64,000 bases of DNA from Apostichopus japonicus (Eukaryota > Echinodermata > Holothuroidea > Aspidochirotida > Stichopodidae), in assembly GCF_037975245.1 (NCBI RefSeq), contig NC_092575.1, forward strand, positions 11,178,501-11,242,500, read 5' to 3'. The notes under the pieces are model-generated. The model saw nothing but the letters and a program-made list of their open reading frames with translations, made no database searches and was not told the DNA's origin. Of the stretch, positions 1 through 10,824 are shown piece after piece. How positions within the stretch are numbered: position 1 is the stretch's first letter; every line of letters begins with the position of its first letter. The position numbers and the translations under genes were made by a program.

Positions 1-856
1 GTCGGTAAATGTTTATTAGCCAGTTACATTAGTTGGTGACATTAGTCGGTCTTTACCGACTAATTTATATGAGCCACCGACTAGTTTACAGCAGGTTTTA
101 CATTAGTCAGGATGGTGCCTCTCCCGACTAACCTTTCTTAGTCGGTATCGACTGACTAGTTGCACTGACTAGATTCACTGAAAGAATTAAACCCGACTAG
201 TTTCACTGACTAGTATCACTGAAAGAAAAGAGAGCAGAAGAAACACAAATAATGTGTACGTTGGCAGTATTTATTTCTGATAAAACCTCTGATGTCTACA
301 AAAGGCTGACTTTCGACAGATAGAGAAGAAATCACTGTAAATAAAATCTGAAAATCTGATTTTTTTTTTCCAACAAAGTTAAGACAAGTTAATGGATCAA
401 ACATGAATCGCAAAAGTATAGCACTGCACAATAATGCAAAGTTGAGTCTTGGGCAAGGGTTCCTCATGACTTTCGTTTTAAAGTGGTACCCCAAATCGAC
501 ACCAGTTAAGTCTTCACGAACAAAGAGTGTTTCTCTTAACTACAAATGGCCTCCCACTTGTCTTCAGGAAGCCAAAATCTGCACCATTATTGACCTGTGA
601 ACAGAAAATATGATATATGTGTAAGCACAGATACATATATATATAGCACATGATAACTCACATTATCATAAACATACATTTACATTAAAATTTTATAACA
701 TATTGGGAGGTATACATTTAAATCTAGGTCCCTCAAATTATAAGCCAGGAATAGCAGCTTTACCAAATTATTATTTGCTTTGCACAGCATAACACCAAGT
801 TATTTCTCAAAGCTTAATAATTATGTTAATCATGTTAATAATGATCCCAGTAGACC

Positions 857-2390
857 AGGATCCCAGAGGGTTTGGTTAGCTGGGAAGGTAACCAATTGCC
901 TTGTACATCACAATGTTCACAGTGCATTCCTGTATATGAAACCAGACGACTGGCAAATTGACTGTGGTGAGTGTGGCTGGGAGAGCAATTTTTAAGTCAC
1001 CTGATAGCTAACCTAGATCAGTTTTCATGGTAACACATCAAAGTAAGTACAATATGTCAGGTATGGCCCCAAGAGCAACAAATGGCCATTGCCAGTAATT
1101 ATTGGTGGTGGGGTACCCCTGCCAGTGATCTATAATTGACCCCTCAAGGCTGACCTAGGTCAGCTCATGAGGTAACCACTTGAAACCTACTGGAAAATGT
1201 TGGTTAGGGCTTCAGATACAACTGATGGGCATTGCCAGTAATTTTTATTGGTGGGGTACCCCTGCCAGTAGACCCCCAAAATGCCCAACCCCCATTGACC
1301 TAGATGAGCTCATGATGTAACCAGTTGAAAACTACTGGAAAATGGTATCACTTCATATGTAAGGGATGGGAATTTCCAGTAATTTATATTGGGGGGGGGT
1401 ACCCCTGCCAGTAGACCCCCAAAATGCCCATTCCCTCATTGACTTAGGTCAGCTCATGAGATAACCAGTTGAAAAATTACTGGAAAATGATAGGTATCAC
1501 TTCATATGTAAGGGATGGGCATTTCCAGTCATTTACATTGGTGGGTAACCCTGTCAGTAGACCCCCAAAATGCCCATCCCCCATTGACCTAGATTAGCTC
1601 ATGAGGTAACCAGTTGAAAAATACTGTAAAATGATTGGCAGGACTCTATATATATGTAAGGGATGGGCATTTCCAGTAATTTATATTAGTGGGGTACCCC
1701 TGCCAGTAGACCCCCAAAAAGCTCCCCCCCCCCCCCTATTGATCTAGGTCAGCTCATGATTTAACCAGTTGAAAACTACTGGGAAATTATTGACAGGATT
1801 CTATATGTAAGGGATGGGCGGACTCTGGCAGTGGTGGCCCACCAATATAAAATACTGGAAATGCCCATCCCTTACATATGAAGTGATACCTATCATTTTC
1901 CTGTAGGTTTCAACTGGTCAAATCATGAGCTCACCTAGGTCAATGAGGGGATGGGCATATTGGGGGTCTACTAGCAGGGGTACCCCACCAATAAAATTTA
2001 CTGGCAATGCCCATCCCTTGTATCTGAAGTCCTAACCAAAATTTTCCAGTAGGTTTCAAGTGGTTACCTCATGAGCTGACCTAGGTCAGCCGTGAGGGGT
2101 CAATTATAGATCACTGACAGGGGTACCCCACCACCAATAATTACTGGCAATGGCCATTTGTTGCTCTTGGGGCCATACCTGACACATTGTTCTTACTTTG
2201 ATGTGGTTACCATGAAAGCTGCTCTAGGTTAGCTATTAGGTGACTTTAAAATTGCTCTCCCAGCCACATCCACCACATTCGGTTTGCCAGTCATCAGGTT
2301 TCATATACAGGAATGCATTGTGAACATTGTGATGTACCAGGCAATTGGTTACCTTTCCAGCTAACCAAACCCTCTGGACTCCCACTCTAC
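857..2390. repeat. 1.5-kb fold-back (inverted repeat)
   Basis: The sequence from about 857 (reading CAGAGGGTTTGGTTAGCTGG) to about 1300 reappears as an imperfect reverse complement from about 2380 back to 1860 (CCAGCTAACCAAACCCTCTG). The arms are about 500 bp, and the spacer is filled with extra copies of the 145-bp unit found in the arms. The arm identity looks high but is not perfect, so it is not brand new. Short open frames in the arms (such as 780-995) are products of the repeat, not genes. Confidence 0.8.
1070..1830 (+). repeat. ~145-bp tandem repeat, five units
   Basis: The marker GGGGTACCCCTGCCAGT recurs near 1114, 1254, 1397, 1543 (variant) and 1691, a spacing of 140-148 bp. Each unit also carries TGACCTAGGTCAGCTCATGA and a TTCATATGTAAGGGATGGGC-type word. 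Two units in opposite orientation occur in the right fold-back arm (GGGGTACCCCACC near 1978 and 2118). The array seems to have expanded inside the fold-back. Confidence 0.75.
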
Positions 2391-2613
2391 AGATCAGTGA
2401 AAATTTGACCAAACTTATGAAGCTTGCACGTAAATGATATACTAGACTGGTTTTTTTTTAAAACAGGTTATGAAAAGTATCTTAAATATCATTAAACAGT
2501 TGGGTACAATAGTTAAACTCACTCTTCCATCTTTTTTCTCTATGGTACTTGTTCCTTTGCTTTTTGGACTCTTGGATAAACTTTTGTTCTGCGAAGGGTA
2601 CCAATATATCATC

Positions 2614-2733
2614 TTAAAACATGTCTTTAAGCCATATATAACAGTTCTCCTCTTCTGTTGTTGCCTCCACACTGGTGTCGTACATCACAGGAAAGCTCAC
2701 CCTTGACTTAGATATTTGGCTTTTCAATTCCTG
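2614..2733 (-). CDS. Possible terminal coding exon, unknown protein
   Basis: On the minus strand a strong acceptor (pyrimidine run ending TTTCTTTCTTCCAG) lies next to position 2733. It opens a 39-codon frame beginning QELKSQISK and ending CYIWLKDMF before TAA at 2614-2616. The composition is protein-like (SRVSFPVMYDTSVEATTEEE in the middle). I could not find a convincing upstream exon between 2736 and 4370 and do not recognise the protein. It may be the last exon of a gene or transposon on the minus strand, or chance. Confidence 0.25.
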   Translation of the reverse strand, partial: QELKSQISKSRVSFPVMYDTSVEATTEEENCYIWLKDMF

Positions 2734-2735
2734 CT

Positions 2736-4359
2736 GGAAGAAAGAAACAGCAAAGTATTCATCATTTGAAAAAAAATATAAATAAAGTTGTCACCACAAA
2801 GTTATGTGAGATTTGCTTCCACTATAGTCTCAAAAAACAATCCCAAAGTTTGAAGCAGACTGTATAAAGCTGAAAATTTGAACGAGAGTGTCATCACCAT
2901 TGCAACCAGAATCAAATGCCCAGAATACAGAGATAATAAAACATGGGCTAAATCTTTGTTTGTTTTTATGATCTTTAAAAATATAAAATTTTAGAAACAG
3001 AAATGCACTGAGCCAACTTATTTATAGGCCTAATCGTTTTTAGTTGTTATTTTGCTTGCTCACATAACAAGCCTGTTTAGACCTAGGCTAGAGGAGAATC
3101 AGTACTTTGTTACACTAAGTTTGTCTTCGGTCGTTTTGATATAGTCTACTAGTAGTACTAAAGTATATAATGGACCGGCGAAGACTAGAGAATACCCAGA
3201 GTTTTAGCAACTGCGTTAAACTGTATCATCTGATCTATTATTTACGCCAATGAGTTTCATTCAATCTAGGATCAAGAAGAGAAAACTAATTAATCTTAAC
3301 CTTTAAACTTTGCTACTAAACAGATATGCTTGAATTACAAACAAATGTCAAAAAAACATCATAATCTAAGAATCGATGCATATTACATATACATAAACAG
3401 AATAATTTGAATTCGCGCAAGTGAACCCTGCACTACATTGGACAGAAAAAAAAAACGTGCAATTAGACCAAACTAAACATACTCAATTTTCCGTTACTTC
3501 TACATAAAATATCAATGCAAATACAACAACTTACTCTTTTGGCAGTATACTAAAAGCACATGTTTTAATAACTTCAGACTATCAAGCTTTCCTGAGAAAA
3601 AACGGTTAATACTTCTTACAGTTAGCAAGTCGACCGTGAAGGAATGTCGCAATTGTTTCCTGGGCGTGACCGGAAATTAAATACTAAAAAATGATAAATG
3701 AAAAGGTTAAATAGAACTGAAGCGTGCATCCTGACTGCTCGCAACATATAATACCGTTGACTAGCCAACATAATTTGTTCAGCCTACTGTGACTGTACGT
3801 TTGAAGGTCTAGCCTTGCTTATTCAATATCACAAAGCCTACCCATTTAGATTCACATGGGAAATTACAGGAAATCTTTACCAAATGAGTGTAGACTTCAA
3901 ATAAACTATTGAGCCTTATGGTTCCAGCATTTGTTTGGGAATAAATAAGAAGATTATGTGCCACTGTTCAATCTAGCCCAATACACACATAACACATTGT
4001 TAATTGGTGTTTAGGATGCACACTTTAGTGTTGAGAATGCACTGCAGTACCCAGTAGAAGCCTATAGGCTACTCACTGTCATTGCACTTGTGTATTGCGA
4101 AACGCCAACGTGACAACGGTAGCGTTACACTAACCATAATACAGTACTAGTGCCAGTGGCCTAACAATTAACTTTAATTTTACCTTCAAATTAAAGGAAT
4201 AACAGGTAGGCCGATGATGCAGTTAATACCTCCATTCTTCTAAAGCCCTTCTTGGGTGATTTACGGTTGAAAGTTGCTTAGAGTGATCGTATGAAACTAT
4301 GCCAAGCCCAGCAAGCTGCCGTTGCCTCTCGGTTTCCAAATTGAAGTGAATCGAATTGG
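2736..4359. other. Stretch with no recognised feature
   Basis: No open frame over about 60 codons with coding character, no RNA gene and no clear repeat were seen here. Any upstream exons of the possible minus-strand exon at 2614-2733 would have to lie in this interval. Confidence 0.5.
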
Positions 4360-4610
4360 GTTAAAATACATTAGTCTGTCGACACCGACTAAGCTACGAT
4401 TATGGCGTAAATCGGGTGTCCGTATCGTTCTTAGTCCATGGGTTAAAATACCTTAGTCCGTCGCCACCGACTAAGCTGCGATTATATTTTCCTTAGTCAG
4501 TGTAAACTAACTAAGAAGCAGCGATGAAACGAAGATTTTTGCTAGTCCGTGTGCATTGACTAACGTTACAGACTAATTTAACGTTAGTCCGTGGCAATAT
4601 TGACTAGTTT
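4360..4610. repeat. Cluster of TTAGTC(C/G)GT words
   Basis: Variants such as TTAGTCTGTC, ACCGACTAAG, TTAGTCCGTC and TTAGTCAGTG occur about ten times here, mirroring the cluster at 1-215. Some form small palindromes of the TTAGTCNGT...ACNGACTAA type. Confidence 0.6.
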
Positions 4611-4621
4611 ATTTTTTCAGT

Positions 4622-4783
4622 GCACATACTTTCACCTACAAAGACCCATCTGCCTGCAAGACTATAAACCAAAGGGGATGTTGTGACAAACCAACTTTGA
4701 ACATTGAACATTTTTCTGGAAAATGCATAATTGACAACTTATTAGAAGTTGGGGCAAAGTTTTCTGATGTTGTTGCACTTTAA
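4622..4783 (+). pseudogene. Degraded exon-like stretch at left edge of unit A
   Basis: After an acceptor-like TTATTTTTTCAG at 4608-4619, a 54-codon frame stays open to TAA at 4781-4783. It is cysteine-containing (for example KDPSACKTINQRGCCDKPTL). The homologous stretch in unit B (28363-28488) stays open longer and ends with an Ig-like TASGYYRYNF. The two copies differ by frameshifts, so I treat both as decayed. An Ig-type exon is one possible origin, and a LINE-derived piece is another. Confidence 0.25.
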
Positions 4784-5053
4784 GCTTCCGTTTACCGCTT
4801 AGGATATTAGCGATAAAAACTTATGAGAACAGGAAATGTGTACTTAGATCGACTCCAACCTTCTAACAGAAAACCGACCAAACATAACAATTCTGCCACA
4901 CTGGAAGAGAGTAAGGGAGAAACCATGGAGCTATAAACAGATGGAGAAACTATCAAGTAGGCTGTAGTATTGTTCGATACAGGTGACAAACGCCTACAGT
5001 GGAATTACGACCTTCCTTGCCGGTACCGGTTTCGAACCTCTGGACATACAATC

Positions 5054-5273
<220 letters not shown>

Positions 5274-5503
5274 TGTATAATATTACTTTATTACTTTAGG
5301 TAAGCAACAGGGAGGGAATACATCAGGATCGTAAACGTTTACATCGCCTATTGCGAACCTTCTCATTTTTGAGATGTTGTGTGTCAAGCGTAATTGTTAT
5401 CGCTCGAAATCATCGTCTCTTTATCAAACAGTAAGTCCAAGGTTTAATGCTTTTTGGTTCTTTCACTCATGTTCTACAGGATTACAACTTCCTTCAATCG
5501 TCC

Positions 5504-5558
5504 ATGATGCCGGTCTTAAAACATCTATGGTTAATCGTCACTATGTGCATTCTACACG
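5504..5558 (+). CDS. Copy A exon 1: signal peptide
   Basis: Encodes MMPVLKHLWLIVTMCILH plus the first base of the next codon. The core LWLIVTMCIL is a typical hydrophobic signal segment. The donor is CG|GTAGGA; copy B has the weaker GTGGGA at the same place (28978-29032). Confidence 0.75.
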
Positions 5559-8500
5559 GTAGGACAAAAAGTCTAGTTCTTTGTTTTTGAGTAGTAATAG
5601 TTTATGTAACGTGGAACTAATAGAGTTCAATAGGTTCCACCTTCACAATAATTCTTGGAGATATATGTCTTATATGCCTTAAATCTTGGTGTTTGAGAAA
5701 ACCATGATTTTTTTTCGTAATCATTTCGGTTGAGGCACGTATGTATTATTGCAATGTTAGTTTTTACATTTTATCGGTTAAATGGAAAAAATATGCGTCA
5801 ACGTTTGCTTCAAATCGAATTTTGTAAGCCACAATGCAATATGTTTTACAATTATTAGATGAGCCGTTTACATTTCAGTAAATGTTTAGTTTGGACCGGT
5901 GCAAGACATGACTGGCTATTAATTAATAAAGGGGTTTGTAAATGCATACCTCTTTCAGTTGCTCTGTTTTATTACATGTTGAAATGCAGGTTTACTAAAG
6001 AAGGGCCAAAATGATGTTGTTTTAATACAGAGAATACTTATTGCTATTTCTAAATACAAATACAACAAAACTGTTAACAATGACAAGCTTGTCATTTAGC
6101 CTCTGAAGAAGACCCTGCTAGGATCGAAACTATTGCTATTTCTATCAAAAATAAACTATGATGAGAAATACTATACTCTATTTTATCTAAATTCCAAACA
6201 CAACTGTTTTAGGTACTAAAAGTGTTTTGACAGACTGTACAACTCACCAAAATGCACGAATCGGCAGTAGTTGGAAAATTGACTGCAGGCTACAAGACTG
6301 GAGCGAAGTTAAATATTACCACGATAACCCAGTCGAAGGAAATTTACTAATTATGTCTAATCAAGGTAAGCCTTCAACATGTGTACGAGTGAGTTATTCC
6401 TACGAGTATCCACCATCAATACACAATTATATAGTAAATATACGTTATTCGATACATTTTTACTTTTTTCAATTCAGCTTTCTTTCTTTTTGTATGATTG
6501 CTATTTGATGATGGTGATAGTTTATAATGCCTAACAGGACTTTATTAAATCTTAAAAAGTGACAAAGTATATTTTCAAGGAATAAGTGATATCCCTTTGT
6601 ATGAATGTAGAGGTAAAGGGAAAGGCGTGGGTTGACACAAGTGAGAACAATCAAGAGACAAAATGAGACAATTTAATGATTGGAATTTATCAAACTAGGC
6701 AGGCAGTTTAAAAAAAACTTTAATTTTTTAAAATAAGGTTAAATTGAATAACGTGATGTACATGGTTTGCCGTACACACAATATATCACAGGTCATGTAC
6801 CGCGAAAACAATTGATCAACTCGTGACTGTACAATACGCTTACTTACTCTTAAGGAAGGAAACGGCTGTTAACAAATAGTGAGAAGCCACATAAGAACAT
6901 CCTTGAAAAACATATTGCAAAGGAAGTAATAATCCAAACATTAGCATAAAGTAACATTCCACTTCCATATCCTTATACTAGGTGTGGTAAGATATAATAA
7001 TAAAGTTTGTGATTTCCAATATAAATGATTATGAAGGTGATATAAAGTAGAATCTTTCATATCTTCCACATCAAACTTAAGATAATTCGAATATGGGCCA
7101 GATATTAAATCCAACATATAAAAATATTAAAACTTTTTGGCCATACGTAATTTAAAGTTTTATATAAAGTTTAGTCCATATAAAGTTTCATAAAGTAAAC
7201 AAAGTAGAACCCTTATATACAGGGGTGTCAATCCGATATGAAACGTGGGGGGCGTAATCCATTCGAGTATTCCGGCCGTAAGTACTATCTAAGCGGAGCG
7301 CAACCATCGGTTAGCGCGCAGCGTACCAAGAAAATTTCAGATTTTAATACCTGCCAGATCGCTGGAGATGGCACTTGCCAGGCTGGATAGCAGCCATCTA
7401 GTTGCGTGATTTCGGGAGAAAATTACATATTCGTCACTCAGGAAATCTGCAATAAAGTTCATGCGACCTTCATTTTTGGTGGATTATTTCTTTTATTAGT
7501 GAATCAAATTGACATGAACATTAGAACCCAGTGCAAGTTGACAAATGATGCGGCAACTGGAACCCCAGCACCACTTTGCCCTATGTTTCAGGCTAGAATA
7601 CCCCTCATTCGTTCGAACCCATGACAACTAACAATCTGTGAATAAATTAACGATATTATATTGCACCAAGTCGGTCAAGGAATGACCCCAGGGCCTCAGA
7701 TATAGGCCTATAGCAGGGGTGGGCAACCATTTTGAATGAATGGGTCAAATTTTAGGAGTGAAAGATTGACAGGGCCGCACCTAACCAACGACCTGCTGTT
7801 GATTTCAAACCTTTTGATTCCGAGGACGTTTAGAAATAGGTGTGTGTACCAATCTGTATTCACAAAAACATAATGTCAATAGAGTCCAGTTGATAATTAA
7901 TGGTGATAATAGACCTACCTAACAGCATCATTAGTGCAGATAAATTCTAAGCAGCTAGTTCGCTTTTTGTGATGATGTAAAATAGATTGATTTTTTTTTC
8001 TTTTTCTTGAGACATCTCACGGGCCGCAAAAAAATCACTGGCGGGCCGCATGTGGCCCGCGGGCCGTAGGTTGCCCACCCCTGGCCTATAGGAACGATGT
8101 CCCAAAATGTCCCCGTACATATAGGCGAAGGAAGCTATCCGCCGCGACTGCATGTGAGTTTCTCGACTTGCCGTCCTGGGAGTCATACCACAAAATGGTG
8201 CATATCCTCTTACGCCATTATTAATAATTTAATAATATAACATATATGATATGCACATTAACAACATTTTGGTTATATTTTTCGGGCAAGTCGCTACAAC
8301 CCCCCTCCCCCCCCCCAAATCAGATTGGGCGCATACGCCTATCACTTTAGTTCTATTAGGCAAGTTTTGTACGGTGGAGTATAAGAATCGCGAGTTACAA
8401 TTTCTCAAGTGGCAACGAAATTTTTCAATTTTCAGGTCATGCACAATCACAGGAATAATGAATAGGCGTAGATAAACTGAAGTGCGACAGTCGGAAATTC

Positions 8501-10779
8501 CGACTGTCGCACTCCAATTTTCCAATTATCGTCAGTTTAACATAGTTTAAGGTGAGACACCCCATCCCCCCCCCTCTAGCGTCGTCCCTGCGTGTACCCA
8601 GTGTTCTCACTGTCAGTGGCGTAGTGCCCATTGGGGCCCGGGGGGGCACAGGCCCCCTAAATGTTGTCAAAGGTGTCATAAAATTTTGTCATAATGAAAA
8701 AAAAAGTGTTTTCGAAATCGAAAAGTAGACTAAATAGTCAAGTGCCCTTTGATGGTCGTTGCGGATTTTCCACACACCGCAAAGACGACACAAAGACGTG
8801 TTGGATATTCGACACATATCCAAACGTCACTCGTGCCTACCAGCTAATTCTCACCCTGCCAGTCACTTCCTGCTCATGCGAGCGCAGCTTTTCGGCGTTA
8901 AAGTTTGTGAACAATTCGTTGCGGGCGAGCATGTCCCAAGCACGTCTGAGTGACCTGATGGTGCTGGCCACGCACCCCGACCGAGCGGAAGCGTGCAAGC
9001 AGACTGCCATTGACTCATTTTGGAACCTAACTCAGCGACGTTGAATGAGAACAGTGTCAGCAACTGAATTTCTTGTATAGGGCCTACGAGAAATGGGGCT
9101 TCTGTTGACTGCTTGGTCAATGGTTGTTAATTGTTGAAATTCAGTCAATCGAAACAGTTAAATAATTACTGGTTGATAACTAATGAACCAAATGTGCCAT
9201 CAACGCTGCCATCGTTGAACAATATTATATATACGTAGTCCCAAAATAAGTGCCACACGTTACCTTTGCCAAAGTCAGTCAATTTTCCATGAAAAAATGG
9301 CAAATTTTTTAATTGTTTTCTAAGCCTGTAACAAAGTTCGGAAAGTTAAGATAAATGTAGTGAACAGAGATTATGGGACTCCATGTGAACTTCTTCTTAA
9401 GTAATGCAATCAGTTCGCTAAAAGGTCCACCAAGATAAATTTTCCTCATGGTCTGATAGGTAGTTTCGAAAAAAATATGAATAATAATACTCATTTCAAA
9501 TACAGTCACAATTAACCTGGAAAATAATCACTTCGTTATCGTATGTTTTACGTTAGGTATCGCTACTTTCGCTTTTTCTGCCCATGTTTTCAAACGGCAT
9601 AGCTTTTTCTTCACCCAGTCACCCCTTCTCACGGGCATGGGCGGCGATCATGGATCAGCCAACACAAAAATGTTTCGATTTCTTAATTTTGGGCGCTTCT
9701 GGGAGACGAAGAATTGGTAAACTGAGGAATAAATTAATAAATGGCGATCACTTTCTTCGAGAATATTTCCCAAAATAAAAAGTTGCCGGAAATGTTAGGG
9801 TGTTGCTTTCTGCCATAAGGCACGGGCAGTGCCGTTTCCTGCAATCTGAGGGGTCTGCCAGACGAAAAATTTTCTTGTACGCTGCGCGCCAACCTGTGGC
9901 GCTCCGCTTAGATAGTCATCACCTGCTCACGCCCCCCCCCCCCCAAAAAAAGAAAAATTATTTTCGCACGACGCCCCTGCTCACTGTGGATTAAACTCCG
10001 GTATCACTCAACAACAAGGTAACATGGGATGCGCTGCCACGGAATATGCTCCCTATTTCATTTCCCCAATATAAGGGAACGGGCACCGTCTTTGAAACAC
10101 CATCATGCACAACTAAACAACAATTATGTACAAGCTTTGGCTGTAGCTATGAAGTGCTGTCTCTTATGATAATGACTCACTAGCTTTCTACTGGAATCGC
10201 CCAAAGATGCGGCGTCTGTAATCCGAGGAAAGAACGAAATTCTCTGTTAACTCCTCAAATTTCAACTGGGCGAGACGTTCGCGGTGAATATGGCACACCA
10301 TCACATGGTTCAGCCTCTGTTGAGTCATGGTGCTCCGTAGCCATGCATGTCTTCAAACGCCTCGAAGCACTAAAAGATCTCTCGGCTTCCGTCCAAGTGG
10401 CGGAGGAGACGAGGAGCAACCGCAAGAGAGCTTCGACTTCACCAAACATAGCCCGTACCGCTGGATTCATCGACTTGAATATTTGTCAATACCCTTCAAC
10501 CGACGATGACTGGAACTGGCCTCGAAAGAAAGGCAGACTAAGCTTAAGATTTTCGGAGAGCTCAGGGTACCAACTCACGAGATCTGGGTGGAATTCTCCA
10601 TTCAGCAACATTGAGTGATATTCGATGATATGAATCCTGAGATGTGTAAGCCCTAACCAAATAGAGCCACGACACTACTCTTTTTCCAAATGTGTGGGGA
10701 CATTTGATAGTGTGTCCCCTACAAATCGAAATGTCGGGGGCATGTCCGTCCCCCCCCCCCCTGGATTGACGCCCATGCT

Positions 10780-10824
<45 letters not shown>

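Larger units (their letters stand above)
1..4615. mobile_element. Candidate large repeat bounded by TTAGTCGGT-type clusters
   Basis: Positions 1-215 and 4360-4610 are both packed with variants of one word, TTAGTCGGT or its complement ACCGACTAA, in both orientations. Between them lie a fold-back (about 857-2390) and mostly non-coding sequence. Clusters of a short word at both ends of a block resemble subterminal transposase-binding repeats of large DNA transposons. The true left end probably lies outside the window, and I could not define terminal inverted repeats or a target duplication. No transposase is recognised. It could instead be a satellite-like domain next to the duplicated units. 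Confidence 0.35.
8614..9979 (+). mobile_element. 1.37-kb hAT nested in the larger hAT
   Basis: Left end CAGTGGCGTAGTGCCC, right end GCACGACGCCCCTG (imperfect inverse), exact 8-bp target duplication CTCACTGT at 8606-8613 and 9980-9987. G-rich sequence follows the left end and a C run precedes the right end. It carries the transposase C-terminus at 8694-9044. The copy in unit B lost its left end. Confidence 0.85.
7220..10777 (-). mobile_element. 3.56-kb hAT element in intron 2 of copy A
   Basis: Terminal repeats CAGGGGTGTCAATCC (7220) and the inverse of GGATTGACGCCCATG (ends 10777) are flanked by a perfect 8-bp target duplication CTTATATA (7212-7219 and 10778-10785), the hAT hallmark. A broken transposase C-terminus lies on the minus strand at 10255-10470. 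Two other elements are nested inside (7714-8083 and 8614-9979). In unit B the left end and its target duplication are deleted. Confidence 0.85.

Noticed and set aside
780-995. 71-codon frame with a cysteine-rich end
   Set aside because: It lies in the fold-back arm and is broken in the other arm.
5431-5480. A 5' UTR intron (GTAAGT to TTCTACAG) before the receptor start
   Set aside because: It would be only about 50 bp, and its donor context differs in copy B; unsupported without transcripts.
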